DNA of 64,000 nt from Rhodococcus sp. HNM0569. GTDB taxonomy: Bacteria > Actinomycetota > Actinomycetes > Mycobacteriales > Mycobacteriaceae. The stretch is from the NCBI RefSeq assembly GCF_012726205.1, contig NZ_JAASAE010000001.1, forward strand, positions 372,001 through 436,000. Direction: 5' to 3'. The translations under genes and the position numbers were made by a program. The notes below the pieces were generated by a model. It was given only the letters and a program-made list of their open reading frames with translations, ran no database searches and had not been told where the DNA came from. Each line of letters begins with the position of its first letter. Position 1 is the stretch's first letter. Of this stretch, positions 1 through 8,435 are shown in pieces.

Positions 1-60
1 GCGCTGAACGGGTACGGCGCGGGAGACCGCTGGCTCGCGCGGGGCACCGACTCGGTGTGA
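1..60 (+). CDS. 3' end of an unidentified gene
   Basis: A reading frame that is open from the first base of the window runs 19 codons and stops with TGA at 58-60. The last residues read GDRWLARGTDSV. It is too short to identify. It would be convergent with mqo, and the strong hairpin at 248-282 lies between the two 3' ends, which fits a gene ending here. A chance open frame cannot be excluded. Confidence 0.35.
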   Translation, partial: ALNGYGAGDRWLARGTDSV

Positions 61-247
61 TGCGTGAGATGGAACTCGGTGTGCACGGCGGCTTCCCTTC
101 ACTCCCGGTGTCCTCGCCGGAAGAAGTGGACGGATCGGGATGCCGCGGCGATCTGGCTGGGTCTCGGCGTGCCGAGGCCGTCACAGTGGCGGGACCGCGC
201 CTGGTTCGAACAGGACTTCTCCGCGTGGCATCCGCCGGAAACAGTAT

Positions 248-282
248 CGCGCCCCCGCTCCGGCGTGCGGAGCGGGGGCGCG
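248..282 (-). terminator. Hairpin terminator downstream of mqo
   Basis: A perfect 15-bp inverted repeat (248-262 with 268-282) with a 5-nt loop begins 18 bp beyond the mqo stop codon. The stem is almost all G and C. There is no long T run on either side, as is usual for actinobacterial intrinsic terminators. It could also end transcription arriving from the left on the plus strand. Confidence 0.75.
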
Positions 283-299
283 AGAGGAAAAGCTGTGGC

Positions 300-1817
300 T
301 CAGACCGCGGCGTGTACGCCTGCGCGCGTCTCGTCGAGCTCGAGGACCTTCGACGACCAGTTCCACACCTGTTCGAACAGCTCCGGGTTGTCGGACAGCT
401 TGACGCCGAGCGATGGAACCATCTCCTGCAGGCGCGGACGCCACGATTCGAACTCGCGCGGGAAGCAGCGCTGCAGGACGTCGAGCATCGCCGGGACCGC
501 GGTGGACGCGCCGGGCGAGGCACCCAGCAGGCCGGCGATGGTGCCGTCGCCCGCGTTGACGACCGCCGTGCCGAACTCGAGGACACCGCCCTTGCCCTTC
601 GCGCGACGGATGACCTGCACGCGCTGACCCGCGGTGATGAGCTCCCAGTCCTGGCCGAGCGCGCGCGGAACGAATTCCTTGAGCGTCTGGATACGACCCG
701 ATTCGCTCATCGCGAGCTCGCCGACCAGGTATTTGACGAGACCGAGTTCGCTGACGCCGACGCCGAGCATCGACAGCAGGTTGTTCGGCTTGACCGACTT
801 GGGGAGGTCCGTGACGCGGCCCTGCTTGAGGAATTTCGGCGACCAACCGGCGTACGGACCGAACAGCAGGCCCGGCTGGTGCCCGATGACGCGCGTGTCG
901 AGGTGCGGGACCGACATCGGGGGCGCACCCACGGCGGCCTTGCCGTACACCTTGGCGTGGTGCTGCTCGATGAGCGCGGGGTTGGTGCAGCGCAGGAACG
1001 CGCCGCTGACCGGGAAGCCGCCGAAACCCTTGGCTTCTTCGATGCCCGAGCGCTGCAGCAGGTGCAGTGCACCGCCGCCCGCGCCGACGAACACGAACTT
1101 GGCCCGGACGATCTTCTTCTGGCCGGTGCGCCGGTTGACGACCTTGACCACCCAGCTGCCGTCGGACTGCTTGGTGAGGTCGGTGATCTCGTGACCGAAG
1201 TGCACATTGCCGCCCGACGCTCCGAGGAAGCCGACGAGCTGACGCGTGAGCGCTCCGAAGTCGACGTCGGTGCCGTGCTGGCTCCAGTTGAGCGCGACGG
1301 GATCGGAGAAATCGCGTCCGCGTGCCATGAGCGGGAGGCGGCGAGCGAACTCGTCCGGGTCGTCGATGTACTCCATGCCGGCGAAGAGCGGATGGTCGGC
1401 GAGCGCCTCGTAGCGGGCTCGCAGGTACTTCACGTTCTTCTCGCCGTGCACGAAGCTCACGTGCGGAATCGGGTTGACGAACTCGCTCGGCTCGGTGAGG
1501 ATGCCGTGCTCGACGGCGTAGGACCAGAACTGGCGCGAGACCTGGAACTGCTCGTTGACGTTGACGGCCTTGGTGGTGTCGACGGTGCCGTCGGCCTTCT
1601 CGGGCGTGTAGTTCAACTCGCACAGCGCCGAGTGCCCGGTGCCCGCATTGTTCCACGGGTCACTGCTCTCGGCAGCGACGGCGTCGAGGCGTTCGAACAA
1701 CGAGACGGACCAGTCCGGTTGGACCTGTCGCAGAATCGCACCGAGCGTCGCGCTCATGATGCCTGCACCGACGAGCACTACATCGGTCTTCGTCTCTACC
1801 ACTTTCTGATCTGACAC
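300..1817 (-). CDS. mqo: Malate:quinone oxidoreductase
   Basis: FAD-dependent, membrane-associated enzyme that oxidises malate to oxaloacetate and passes electrons to the quinone pool, a TCA-cycle step. The 505-residue protein opens with the FAD-binding Rossmann motif [14 protein letters not shown]. It also carries the family signatures [18 protein letters not shown] and [18 protein letters not shown], and its length matches Mqo (about 490-510). I chose the GTG at 1817 because a ribosome site (AAGGAAG, 1829-1835) lies upstream and the product then starts [16 protein letters not shown]. An in-frame GTG at 1841 would add 8 residues. It diverges from the hydrolase and mtr genes, as in M. tuberculosis Rv2852c-Rv2855. 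Confidence 0.96.
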   Translation of the reverse strand: MSDQKVVETKTDVVLVGAGIMSATLGAILRQVQPDWSVSLFERLDAVAAESSDPWNNAGTGHSALCELNYTPEKADGTVDTTKAVNVNEQFQVSRQFWSYAVEHGILTEPSEFVNPIPHVSFVHGEKNVKYLRARYEALADHPLFAGMEYIDDPDEFARRLPLMARGRDFSDPVALNWSQHGTDVDFGALTRQLVGFLGASGGNVHFGHEITDLTKQSDGSWVVKVVNRRTGQKKIVRAKFVFVGAGGGALHLLQRSGIEEAKGFGGFPVSGAFLRCTNPALIEQHHAKVYGKAAVGAPPMSVPHLDTRVIGHQPGLLFGPYAGWSPKFLKQGRVTDLPKSVKPNNLLSMLGVGVSELGLVKYLVGELAMSESGRIQTLKEFVPRALGQDWELITAGQRVQVIRRAKGKGGVLEFGTAVVNAGDGTIAGLLGASPGASTAVPAMLDVLQRCFPREFESWRPRLQEMVPSLGVKLSDNPELFEQVWNWSSKVLELDETRAGVHAAV

Positions 1818-1963
1818 TGGAGAATCGACTTCCTTAGTCACTGAGCCATGCGGGTCCGCTGGTGCGTATCGGGAGTACAGGTTACTCGCGCGTTCCGGTG
1901 CGCCTTACCACCCCCGATTGTCCTCCTCCCCGCAGCCGCGGGGCGAGCCGTAGATTTGTGATT

Positions 1964-2977
1964 GTGACTACTTGGGTGCCAGACGTCCTCGGCGACGGAT
2001 ATCAGCAGCTCACGCTTCCGCTCGGTGACGACCCCGACGGTGAGGGCCAGGTCGTGGCGACGCTCGTGCGCTACCGGCCGTCGGACGACCCGCCTCGCCC
2101 CCGCGGCGCCGTACTGTACGTGCACGGTTTCACCGACTACTTCTTCCAGCAGCATGTCGCGGAGTTCTTCCACCAGCGCGGTTACGCATTCCACGCGCTC
2201 GATCTGCGCAAGTCGGGCCGGTCGCTGCGCCCGGGGCAGACCGCGCACTTCGTCACCGACCTGCGGTTCTACGACGCCGAGTTGGACGAGTCGATGCGGG
2301 TGATCCGCGACGAGGTGGGTGACGAGGCTCCCGTCGTGCTCGTCGCGCATTCGACCGGCGGCCTGATCCTGCCGCTGTGGCTCGATGCCCGCGCCTCGGC
2401 GGGTACGCCGGTCCGGTCGGTGGCGGGGCTGGTCCTCAACAGCCCGTGGTTCGACCTGCAGGGCCCGGCCTTCCTGCGCTCGTGGGGCACCGCGCTCGTC
2501 GACGGGGTCGGCCGGGTGTCGGCGAAGACCGTCATTCCGCTCGCGAAGGTGGACAGCTACGGCAGCAGCCTGCACATCGACCACCACGGCGAGTGGAGCT
2601 ACGACCTCACCTGGAAGCCGCTGTCCGGTTTTCCCGTCACCTTCGGGTGGATGCGTGCGATCCGTCACGGCCATGCTCGGCTGCACCGGGGGCTCGACGT
2701 GGGGGTGCCGTCGCTCGTGCTGCGGTCCAAGCGGTCGCGGCATCTGTCCCGCTACGGCGACGGTGCCGACGCGGCCGACCTCGTGCTCGACGTGCGGCAG
2801 ATCGCACGGTGGGCGGGTTGTCTCGGCGACCGCACGACGATCGCACCCGTCGAGGGCGCACGGCACGACGTCTTCCTGTCCACCGAGGTGCCGCGGACAC
2901 GGGCGTTCGAGGAGGTCGACCGTTGGCTCGGTGAGTTGGCGGAGGTCACCGAGCCCACCGCACGGAGCATCTCGTGA
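1964..2977 (+). CDS. Alpha/beta hydrolase (lysophospholipase-like, Rv2854 type)
   Basis: A predicted serine hydrolase of 337 residues; the substrate is unknown. The oxyanion region AVLYVHGFTDYF, the nucleophile elbow VAHSTGGL (GxSxG-like, Ser in HST) and a late conserved segment EGARHDVFLS holding the likely catalytic His are visible. This is the monoglyceride lipase / lysophospholipase pattern. I start it at GTG 1964 (product begins TTWVPDVLGDGYQ) because the protein similarity begins there; GTG 1958 is possible, and the upstream codons look non-coding. The stop overlaps the start of mtr by 4 bp (GTGA), so the two are translated together. The same neighbours occur in M. tuberculosis (Rv2854-mtr). 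Confidence 0.85.
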   Translation: MTTWVPDVLGDGYQQLTLPLGDDPDGEGQVVATLVRYRPSDDPPRPRGAVLYVHGFTDYFFQQHVAEFFHQRGYAFHALDLRKSGRSLRPGQTAHFVTDLRFYDAELDESMRVIRDEVGDEAPVVLVAHSTGGLILPLWLDARASAGTPVRSVAGLVLNSPWFDLQGPAFLRSWGTALVDGVGRVSAKTVIPLAKVDSYGSSLHIDHHGEWSYDLTWKPLSGFPVTFGWMRAIRHGHARLHRGLDVGVPSLVLRSKRSRHLSRYGDGADAADLVLDVRQIARWAGCLGDRTTIAPVEGARHDVFLSTEVPRTRAFEEVDRWLGELAEVTEPTARSIS

Positions 2978-4353
2978 GGCATTTCGACGTCGCCGTCATC
3001 GGCTCGGGTAGCGGCAACCTCCTGGTGGACAGCCGATTCCGCGACAGACGGGTCGCCCTCCTCGAGGAAGGCACTTTCGGCGGCACGTGCCTGAACGTCG
3101 GCTGCATCCCCACGAAGATGTTCGTGCACACCGCCGATCTCGCACGGGCCGTCGAGCGCGCGTCGGTGTTCGGGATCGACGCGGCCGACCCCGCAGTGCG
3201 GTGGAACGACGTGGTGGCGCGCGTATTCGGCCGCGTCGACCCACTGTCCGAGTCGGGCGAGCGCGCCCGGGCCGAGCGCAGTCCGCACGTCACGCTCTTC
3301 CGAGGACACGCCGAGTTCGTCGGCGAGCGCATGCTCGACACCGGCACCGGCGAACGGATCTCGGCCGACCAGGTGGTCGTCGCGGCGGGGTCCCGGCCGG
3401 TGATCCCCGAGGTGGTGACGGACGCGGGCGTGCCCTTCGAGACGAGCGCGACGATCATGCGGCTCACGCAGTTGCCGGAGCGTCTCGTGATCCTCGGCGG
3501 CGGCACCATCGCGGCCGAATTCGCGCACGTGTTCTCGTCGTTCGGGGTGCACGTCACGGTGCTCGCTCGTGGGCCGATGCTGCTGCGCCGCGCCGACGAC
3601 GAGATCGCCCAACGGTTCACCACCCATGCCCGCACGCTGTGGGACGTGCGGACCGACGCGCACGTCGAGAGCGTGCGCGGGGAGGCGGGGGCCGTCGAAC
3701 TCGTTCTCGCCGACGGGGCGGTCGTGCGGGGCGACTGTCTGCTCGTCGCAACCGGACGGCAGGCGAACGGCGATCGCATCGGCGCCGCCGCAGGCGGGGT
3801 CGAGATCCGCGACGACGGCCGCGTCGTGGTCGACGAGTGGCAGCGTACGAGTGCGCCGGGGGTGTGGGCGCTCGGCGACGTGTCCTCGCCGCACCAGCTC
3901 AAACACGTGTCCAACCACGAGGCTCGCGTCGTCGCACGCAACATCCTGGGCGGGTCGTGGACGGACACGTCGACGCTCGACCGCAGCGACCACCGTTTCG
4001 TCCCCGCCGCGGTGTTCACCGATCCGCAGATCGCGACGGTCGGGCTCACCGAGCGCGACGCGCGCGGCGCCGGCTACGACGTCGCGGTCGGCAGGCGTGA
4101 CTACTCCGGTGTGGCCTTCGGCTGGGCGTTGGAGGACACGACCGGCTTCTGCAAGGTGGTCGTCGACCGCGCGAGCGGCGCACTGCTCGGCGGACACATC
4201 CTGGGTGCCGAGGCATCGACGCTGGTCCAGCCGCTCGTGCAGGCACTCACCTTCGGGCAGAGCGCGGCCGAGGTCGCGCGCGGCCAGTACTGGATCCACC
4301 CCGCACTCACCGAGGTCGTCGAGAACGCCCTGCTCGAGGCGGCCGACTCGTGA
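2974..4353 (+). CDS. mtr: Mycothione reductase
   Basis: NADPH-dependent flavoprotein disulfide reductase that regenerates mycothiol, the main thiol of actinobacteria, from its disulfide in the cytosol. The 459-residue protein has the FAD motif [10 protein letters not shown], the redox-active disulfide [14 protein letters not shown], a second nucleotide-binding Rossmann motif [13 protein letters not shown], the FAD-contacting [16 protein letters not shown], and the dimer-interface His-Pro [13 protein letters not shown] that acts as general base. Divergence of the first Gly-rich loop from classical glutathione reductase and the actinobacterial setting support mycothione rather than glutathione reductase. 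The start overlaps the hydrolase stop and its own stop overlaps the next start (GTGA), so a three-gene operon is likely. Confidence 0.94.
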   Translation: MRHFDVAVIGSGSGNLLVDSRFRDRRVALLEEGTFGGTCLNVGCIPTKMFVHTADLARAVERASVFGIDAADPAVRWNDVVARVFGRVDPLSESGERARAERSPHVTLFRGHAEFVGERMLDTGTGERISADQVVVAAGSRPVIPEVVTDAGVPFETSATIMRLTQLPERLVILGGGTIAAEFAHVFSSFGVHVTVLARGPMLLRRADDEIAQRFTTHARTLWDVRTDAHVESVRGEAGAVELVLADGAVVRGDCLLVATGRQANGDRIGAAAGGVEIRDDGRVVVDEWQRTSAPGVWALGDVSSPHQLKHVSNHEARVVARNILGGSWTDTSTLDRSDHRFVPAAVFTDPQIATVGLTERDARGAGYDVAVGRRDYSGVAFGWALEDTTGFCKVVVDRASGALLGGHILGAEASTLVQPLVQALTFGQSAAEVARGQYWIHPALTEVVENALLEAADS

Positions 4354-4679
4354 CCGTCGCGAAGTCCGTCGCACTGTTCGCCGTGGCGGCACTGTTCGAG
4401 ATCGGCGGCGCATGGCTCGTGTGGCAGGGCGTGCGCGAGAATCGCGGCCTGCTGTGGATCGGGTTCGGCATCGTCGCGCTCGGCGCCTACGGGTTCGTGG
4501 CGACGGCGCAGCCCGACGCGAACTTCGGCCGCATCCTCGCCGCGTACGGCGGCGTGTTCGTGGCGGGCTCGCTCGCGTGGGGCATGGTGATGGACGGCTT
4601 CCGCCCCGACCGCTACGACCTCGCGGGCGCGCTGATCTGCCTGATCGGTGTGGCCGTCATCATGTACGCGCCCCGCTGA
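4350..4679 (+). CDS. YnfA/UPF0060 family small membrane protein
   Basis: A 109-residue protein made almost entirely of four hydrophobic helices. It matches the UPF0060/YnfA family, related in fold to small multidrug resistance transporters: the segments [36 protein letters not shown] and [17 protein letters not shown] are characteristic. The transported substrate is not established for the family. It begins at a GTG that overlaps the mtr stop by 4 bp, so it is probably the last gene of the hydrolase-mtr unit. It ends 1 bp before the converging hydrolase-fold gene. Confidence 0.9.
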   Translation: MTVAKSVALFAVAALFEIGGAWLVWQGVRENRGLLWIGFGIVALGAYGFVATAQPDANFGRILAAYGGVFVAGSLAWGMVMDGFRPDRYDLAGALICLIGVAVIMYAPR

Positions 4680-4680
4680 C

Positions 4681-5247
4681 TCACCAGGGGCTCGACCGGA
4701 GCACGATCTCGGTCGCGAACTCGGCGGGTGCGTGCATCGGCACGCTCGTCACCCCGCCCAGTTCGACGACCCGGAAATCCGCGTAGACGTAGCGCCCGCT
4801 GCCCTCGGCCTCGGGCGCACGACGCTCGTCGGCCACGAGCACGGTGGTGGGGAGTTCGACTGCGGGGCAGTCGGTTCCGGGAGCGATGCCGTTCAGGCTC
4901 GGCACCGCTGGGTGCCCGCGGTCGGCGACGACGAGGCTCGTGAACCGCCCGAACTGGCGCGCCGCGAGCTGCCACGCGAGTTCGGCACCCTCGTCGACTC
5001 CCACGAGGTGCACCCACCCGACGCCGAGCGCGTCGAGCACTCCCATCACGGTGTCGGCATCCAACCCGTCGCGCACGTCGGGGACGACGGTGCGCAGATC
5101 CGATGTGTGCAACCGCGAGCACACGTCGTCGAACACCTCGGGCGCGTCGGTGGCACCGGGCAGCAGGAGCACCGAGTGCGGATTGGTCACGCCACCCTGC
5201 GCGACCGACACCGTGTGCCCACCGACCGTCAACTGCGTCGTCTCCAT
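4681..5247 (-). CDS. Alpha/beta hydrolase-fold protein, possibly inactive
   Basis: A 188-residue protein with an alpha/beta-hydrolase-like layout: the strand LLLPGATDA (oxyanion region) and a nucleophile elbow HLVGVDEGAELAW with Asp in the nucleophile position, as in epoxide hydrolases and dehalogenases. The C-terminal segment that normally reads G-H-F-x-x-L-E-x-P appears here as GGVTSVPMHAPAEFA, so the usual catalytic His is not in its expected place. The protein may therefore be degenerate or non-catalytic. I start it at ATG 5247 (METTQLTVGGH); the longer open frame upstream is Arg-rich and looks non-coding. It is convergent with the YnfA gene. Confidence 0.7.
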   Translation of the reverse strand: METTQLTVGGHTVSVAQGGVTNPHSVLLLPGATDAPEVFDDVCSRLHTSDLRTVVPDVRDGLDADTVMGVLDALGVGWVHLVGVDEGAELAWQLAARQFGRFTSLVVADRGHPAVPSLNGIAPGTDCPAVELPTTVLVADERRAPEAEGSGRYVYADFRVVELGGVTSVPMHAPAEFATEIVLRSSPW

Positions 5248-5317
5248 GCGCACGAAACTACGCGATCGCGCCGCGGGCGCGGGGCGGGTTGTCCGTGCAC
5301 CGGTTGCGCGCCGTCTC

Positions 5318-5346
5318 TTGCCCATCGGCGCCCGAGGCCCTATGGT
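5318..5346 (+). promoter_or_regulatory. Putative promoter of the GntR/ABC cassette
   Basis: A -35-like TTGCCC (5318-5323) is followed by exactly 17 nt and a -10-like TATGGT (5341-5346). The -10 hexamer overlaps the left arm of the palindrome at 5343-5368, the usual layout for an autorepressed promoter. The coding start lies about 40 bp downstream. Confidence 0.5.
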
Positions 5347-5368
5347 TCATTACATGAGTAATGAACCA
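5343..5368. promoter_or_regulatory. Perfect palindromic operator, likely bound by the GntR regulator
   Basis: Two perfect 11-bp arms (TGGTTCATTAC and its reverse complement) are separated by the 4-nt spacer ATGA. The site covers the -10 element and probable transcription start of the regulator gene. It is AT-rich within GC-rich surroundings. GntR-family proteins bind two-fold symmetric sites as dimers and often repress their own operon, so this is the natural target of the product encoded 22 bp downstream. Confidence 0.75.
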
Positions 5369-5389
5369 GTCCACCGGTGGTGGTGACTC

Positions 5390-5800
5390 GTGCTCGACGA
5401 CGGGAAGCCCCTCTTCCGGCAGGTCGCGGAAATGATCGAGAACGCGATCGTGGACGGCTCGCTGCCCGAGGAAGCACAAGCGCCGTCGAGCAACGAACTC
5501 GCGGCCTTCCACCGCATCAATCCCGCGACGGCGGCGAAAGGCCTCAACCAACTGGTCGCCGACGGAATTCTCTACAAGAAACGAGGCATCGGGATGTTCG
5601 TCACGACGGGTGCCCGCAATGCGCTCCGCTTCCGCAGGCGCGAGGCCTTCACCGAGCAGTACATCGCGCCGCTCGTCACCGAAGCCCGCAAGCTCGGCCT
5701 CGGCCCGGACGAACTCGAAGGCATGGTCCGCGCCTACCTCGCCCCCGCACTCGCCACTCCCCCGAACCCCAGGCTCGACGAACGAGAGGAAGCACGATGA
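5390..5800 (+). CDS. GntR-family transcriptional regulator, short (YtrA type)
   Basis: A 136-residue regulator with an N-terminal winged helix-turn-helix (LFRQVAEMIENAIVDGSL, then SSNELAAFHRINPATAAKGL, then LVADGILYKKRGIGMFV) and only a short helical C-terminal part. That is the architecture of the YtrA subfamily, which typically represses adjacent ABC transporter genes. The GTG start at 5390 places residue 1 just before the first helix. The stop overlaps the ATPase start (ATGA), so regulator, ATPase and permease form one transcription unit. Autoregulation through the palindrome at 5343-5368 is inferred. The inducer is unknown; cell-envelope-active compounds are the usual theme for this subfamily. 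Confidence 0.9.
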   Translation: MLDDGKPLFRQVAEMIENAIVDGSLPEEAQAPSSNELAAFHRINPATAAKGLNQLVADGILYKKRGIGMFVTTGARNALRFRRREAFTEQYIAPLVTEARKLGLGPDELEGMVRAYLAPALATPPNPRLDEREEAR

Positions 5801-6750
5801 GCGCCGCGACACTGACGACGCACACCGCCCCGGACACCGAGCCGGCCGTCGCCCGGATCCGCGGGGTGACCAAGGAATTCGGCACGATGAGGGCACTCGA
5901 CGACGTGTCCTTCGAGCTGCGACCCGACACCATCTACGGGCTCCTCGGCCGTAACGGCGCGGGCAAGACCACGCTCATGCAGATCATGACCGGGCAGGCC
6001 TTCCAGACGTCGGGCGAGGTGTCGGCCTTCGGGGCGGTGCCACACGAGAACCGCGACGTGCTCGAGCAGATGTCGTTCGTCAAGGAGAGTCAGCGCTACC
6101 CGGACGACTACCGGGTGAGCCATGTCGTGCACGCCGCGAGCAGGCTCATGCCGCGCTGGAGCGGCGAACTCGCCGACCGGCTGTTGCACGACTTCGATCT
6201 CCCGATGCGCCGCAAGGTCAAGAAGCTCTCGCGCGGTATGACCTCCGCACTGGGCGTCACGATCGGACTCGCGTCGCGTGCACCCCTCACGTTCTTCGAC
6301 GAGCCCTATCTCGGCCTCGACGCCGTGGCGCGGCACCTCTTCTACGATCGCCTGCTCGAGGACTACGCCGAGCACCCGCGCACCGTCGTCCTGTCGACCC
6401 ACTTGATCGACGAGGTGGGCGATCTGCTCGAACACGTCCTGCTCCTCGATCACGGTCGCCTGATCGTCGACGCGAGCGCAGACTCCCTGCGCGGCACCGC
6501 GCTCTCCGCGACCGGACCCACCGACCGCGTCGACCGTCTCGCGCAGCACATGACCGAGATGCGTCGCGAAACCCTCGGCGGTCAGAGCCGGGTCGCGTTG
6601 CGCGGCACCGTGTCCGACGCCGTCCTCGACGACGCCGCGCGCGACGGGGTGCACATCGAACCGCTGCCGCTGCAACAACTCGTCGTCGATCTCACGTCGA
6701 CCGACGGCGCTGTCTCCCAGACCACCGCTGCACGAAAGGATCCGCGATGA
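5797..6750 (+). CDS. ABC transporter ATP-binding protein
   Basis: A 317-residue ATPase subunit. Walker A is GRNGAGKTT, Walker B is LTFFDEPYLGLD and the H-loop is LSTHLID. The ABC signature is degenerate (LSRGMTS instead of LSGGQ), as in YtrB/CcmA-like exporters paired with GntR regulators. A roughly 90-residue tail follows the nucleotide-binding domain and may contact the permease. The start overlaps the regulator stop and its own stop overlaps the permease start by 4 bp (ATGA). It probably energises export of a compound sensed by the GntR protein; the substrate cannot be read from sequence. Confidence 0.92.
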   Translation: MSAATLTTHTAPDTEPAVARIRGVTKEFGTMRALDDVSFELRPDTIYGLLGRNGAGKTTLMQIMTGQAFQTSGEVSAFGAVPHENRDVLEQMSFVKESQRYPDDYRVSHVVHAASRLMPRWSGELADRLLHDFDLPMRRKVKKLSRGMTSALGVTIGLASRAPLTFFDEPYLGLDAVARHLFYDRLLEDYAEHPRTVVLSTHLIDEVGDLLEHVLLLDHGRLIVDASADSLRGTALSATGPTDRVDRLAQHMTEMRRETLGGQSRVALRGTVSDAVLDDAARDGVHIEPLPLQQLVVDLTSTDGAVSQTTAARKDPR

Positions 6751-7445
6751 TCACCCGCCTCTGGAATGTCGCCCGCGTCCACACCGTCGCGTGGCCGCTG
6801 CTGCTGGGGTGGCCCGCCGGCGTGCTGCTCGTCAGCTTCCTCATCCCGTTCGCGATCTTCGCGATCATCGGAGACACCGGCAACGACTTCAACTTCACCG
6901 GCAGCGTCAGCTCGGTTTTCGGCGTGAGTCTGGCGTTCTACCTGGCGGCGATGACGCAGACCTTCCCGTTCGCGCTCGGCCTGAGTGTCACCCGCCGTGA
7001 CTATTTCGTCGCGACCCTGGGGGTCGCCGCGACGCAGACCGTCACCTTCGCGGTCGCGCTGCAGGGACTCGCGGTGCTCGAACGCAACACCGACGGCTTC
7101 GGCGTCCACATGCGGATGTTCGACATCCCCGGGATCTTCACGTCGAACTTCCTCGTCCAGTTCGCCACCTACGTCGCCTTCCTCGCGCTCGTCGCCGCGC
7201 TCGGTCTCGCAATCGGCGCCGTCCACCTGCGGTGGCGCGTCACCGGCCTGTACACCGTCGCGGTCGCGGCACTCCTCGCGCTCGGTGCCGCGGCACTGGT
7301 GATCACGTGGCAACGCTGGTGGCCCGCCATCGGCTCGTGGTTCGTGGACGTCCCGCGCGTGGTGCCGATGGTGGCACTGCCCGCAGGCCTCACCGTCGTC
7401 GCTGTCGCGGCCGCCTGGGCGACGCTGCGCCGCGCGACCGCCTAG
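6747..7445 (+). CDS. ABC transporter permease
   Basis: A 232-residue integral membrane protein with about six hydrophobic segments, for example WPAGVLLVSFLIPFAIFAII, VSLAFYLAAMTQTFPFALGL, FATYVAFLALVAALGLAI and VPMVALPAGLTVVAVAAAWA. No close family was recognised beyond ABC-2-like permeases. It is the membrane partner of the preceding ATPase, with a 4-bp ATGA overlap. Its TAG stop codon (7443-7445) lies inside the CTAG at the left edge of the mobile element. The duplicated target keeps the reading frame, so the protein seems to be unaffected by the insertion. Confidence 0.88.
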   Translation: MITRLWNVARVHTVAWPLLLGWPAGVLLVSFLIPFAIFAIIGDTGNDFNFTGSVSSVFGVSLAFYLAAMTQTFPFALGLSVTRRDYFVATLGVAATQTVTFAVALQGLAVLERNTDGFGVHMRMFDIPGIFTSNFLVQFATYVAFLALVAALGLAIGAVHLRWRVTGLYTVAVAALLALGAAALVITWQRWWPAIGSWFVDVPRVVPMVALPAGLTVVAVAAAWATLRRATA

Positions 7446-8026
7446 GGCATGTCTGACAATCTTCGGATCCAGGCGATGACCGCGTTGAGGACGGCTGCTG
7501 CGCGGTAGACGATCGCGAGCCCGTCGTACCGAGTGGCCAGTCCGCGCCACTGCTTCAGGTGACAGAACCGCCGCTCGACGACGTTGCGGCCGCGGTAGTC
7601 GACCTCGTCAAACACTGTCGGGCGGCCACCGCGCGATCCACGTCGGCGCCGATGCCCGGCCTGATCGGACGGTTCGGCGATGACCGCACCGATCCCACGT
7701 CGGCTCAGCAGTTCCCGGTTCGCGCGGGAGGAGTAGGCCTTGTCGCCGCGGACCCGATCGGGTCGGGTCCGCGGCCGGCCACCTCCGAGCCTCGGAACGC
7801 GCAGATGGCCGAGGAGGTGCGGAAACGCTGGACTGTCGCCGGACTGGCCGGGCGAGACGAGCACGACGAGGGGCAGTCCATGGCCGTCGACGAGGTGATT
7901 GATCTTCGTCGACAGGCCGCCACGAGATCGACCGATCGCGTGGTCAGGCGGCTCGATCGAAGGATTCGTGTAATTCGACGCATCCCCCTGTGTGGCGGGT
8001 GGTGTTCGTGGCGTGCTGGTGAGCAC
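7442..8026 (-). CDS. IS5-family transposase, downstream reading frame (orfB)
   Basis: The C-terminal part of a DDE transposase. It contains the conserved block PPDHAIGRSRGGLSTKI, the second catalytic Asp in VRGDKAYSSRANRELL, and the catalytic Glu in NVVERRFCHLKQWRGLATRYD (Y/R/E signature of IS5). The frame is open from 8026 but has no convincing own start. It overlaps orfA by about 80 bp and lies +1 relative to it, so a single product would need a frameshift, most simply at the run of five G on the coding strand (7984-7988). Many IS427-group elements use such two-frame organisation. A disabling indel is the alternative. Confidence 0.85.
   Translation of the reverse strand: MLTSTPRTPPATQGDASNYTNPSIEPPDHAIGRSRGGLSTKINHLVDGHGLPLVVLVSPGQSGDSPAFPHLLGHLRVPRLGGGRPRTRPDRVRGDKAYSSRANRELLSRRGIGAVIAEPSDQAGHRRRRGSRGGRPTVFDEVDYRGRNVVERRFCHLKQWRGLATRYDGLAIVYRAAAVLNAVIAWIRRLSDMP
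7445..7460 (+). repeat. Left terminal inverted repeat of the element
   Basis: GGGCATGTCTGACAAT lies directly inside the CTAG target. It matches the reverse complement of 9873-9888 at 13 of 16 bases. The transposase stop codon (7442-7444) lies at its outer edge. Confidence 0.75.
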
Positions 8027-8339
8027 GGACGATGGTCGAGTCCACCGACACTGCCCAGTCGATGATCCCGGCTGCGTCGGCGTGAGTGAGTAGCCGTTGC
8101 AGGATCCGGTCCCAGGTGCCGTCGCCGGCGCGACGGCGGTGCCAGGTCCAGATGGTCTGCCACGGCCCGAACACCTGGGGCACGTCCCGCCACGCGATCC
8201 CGCAGCGGTAGCGGTAGACGATGCCTTCGATCATCGACCGAGCGTCGGAGAACGGGCGGCCACGCCGACCCGTCCTCACCGGAAGCAGGTCCGCGACGAG
8301 CTCCCACTGATCATCCGACAACACTCGTAGCCGTGTCAT
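7944..8339 (-). CDS. IS5-family transposase, upstream reading frame (orfA)
   Basis: A 131-residue N-terminal half beginning at ATG 8339 (MTRLRVLSDDQWELVADLLP). It holds the IS5 helix-turn-helix/insertion region (GRPFSDARSMIEGIVYRYRC, WRDVPQVFGPWQTIWTWHRR) and the first catalytic Asp in WAVSVDSTIVRAHQH. After HTGG the frame loses similarity and stops at 7944-7946, while the downstream frame takes over. Together the two frames would encode a protein of about 300 residues, normal for IS427-group transposases. Confidence 0.88.
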   Translation of the reverse strand: MTRLRVLSDDQWELVADLLPVRTGRRGRPFSDARSMIEGIVYRYRCGIAWRDVPQVFGPWQTIWTWHRRRAGDGTWDRILQRLLTHADAAGIIDWAVSVDSTIVRAHQHATNTTRHTGGCVELHESFDRAA

Positions 8340-8435
8340 CCCAACAGCTTCACACCAACCGGTCGGCTGGCGCTGCATGCGCCCGGAAATGAAGCCACCG
8401 TCATATAGCTTCGGTGTGGACGAAAGGGGACAGCC

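Noticed and set aside
57-1814. Long plus-strand open frame opposite mqo
   Set aside because: It is the antisense of a clearly recognised gene; its composition is Arg/Asp/Glu-rich without any motif. The same applies to many other long frames in this GC-rich window.
8340-8400. Right end of a simple IS just upstream of the transposase
   Set aside because: The only resemblance to the terminal repeat is GCATGCGCCC near 8376, far weaker than the 13/16 match at 9873-9888.
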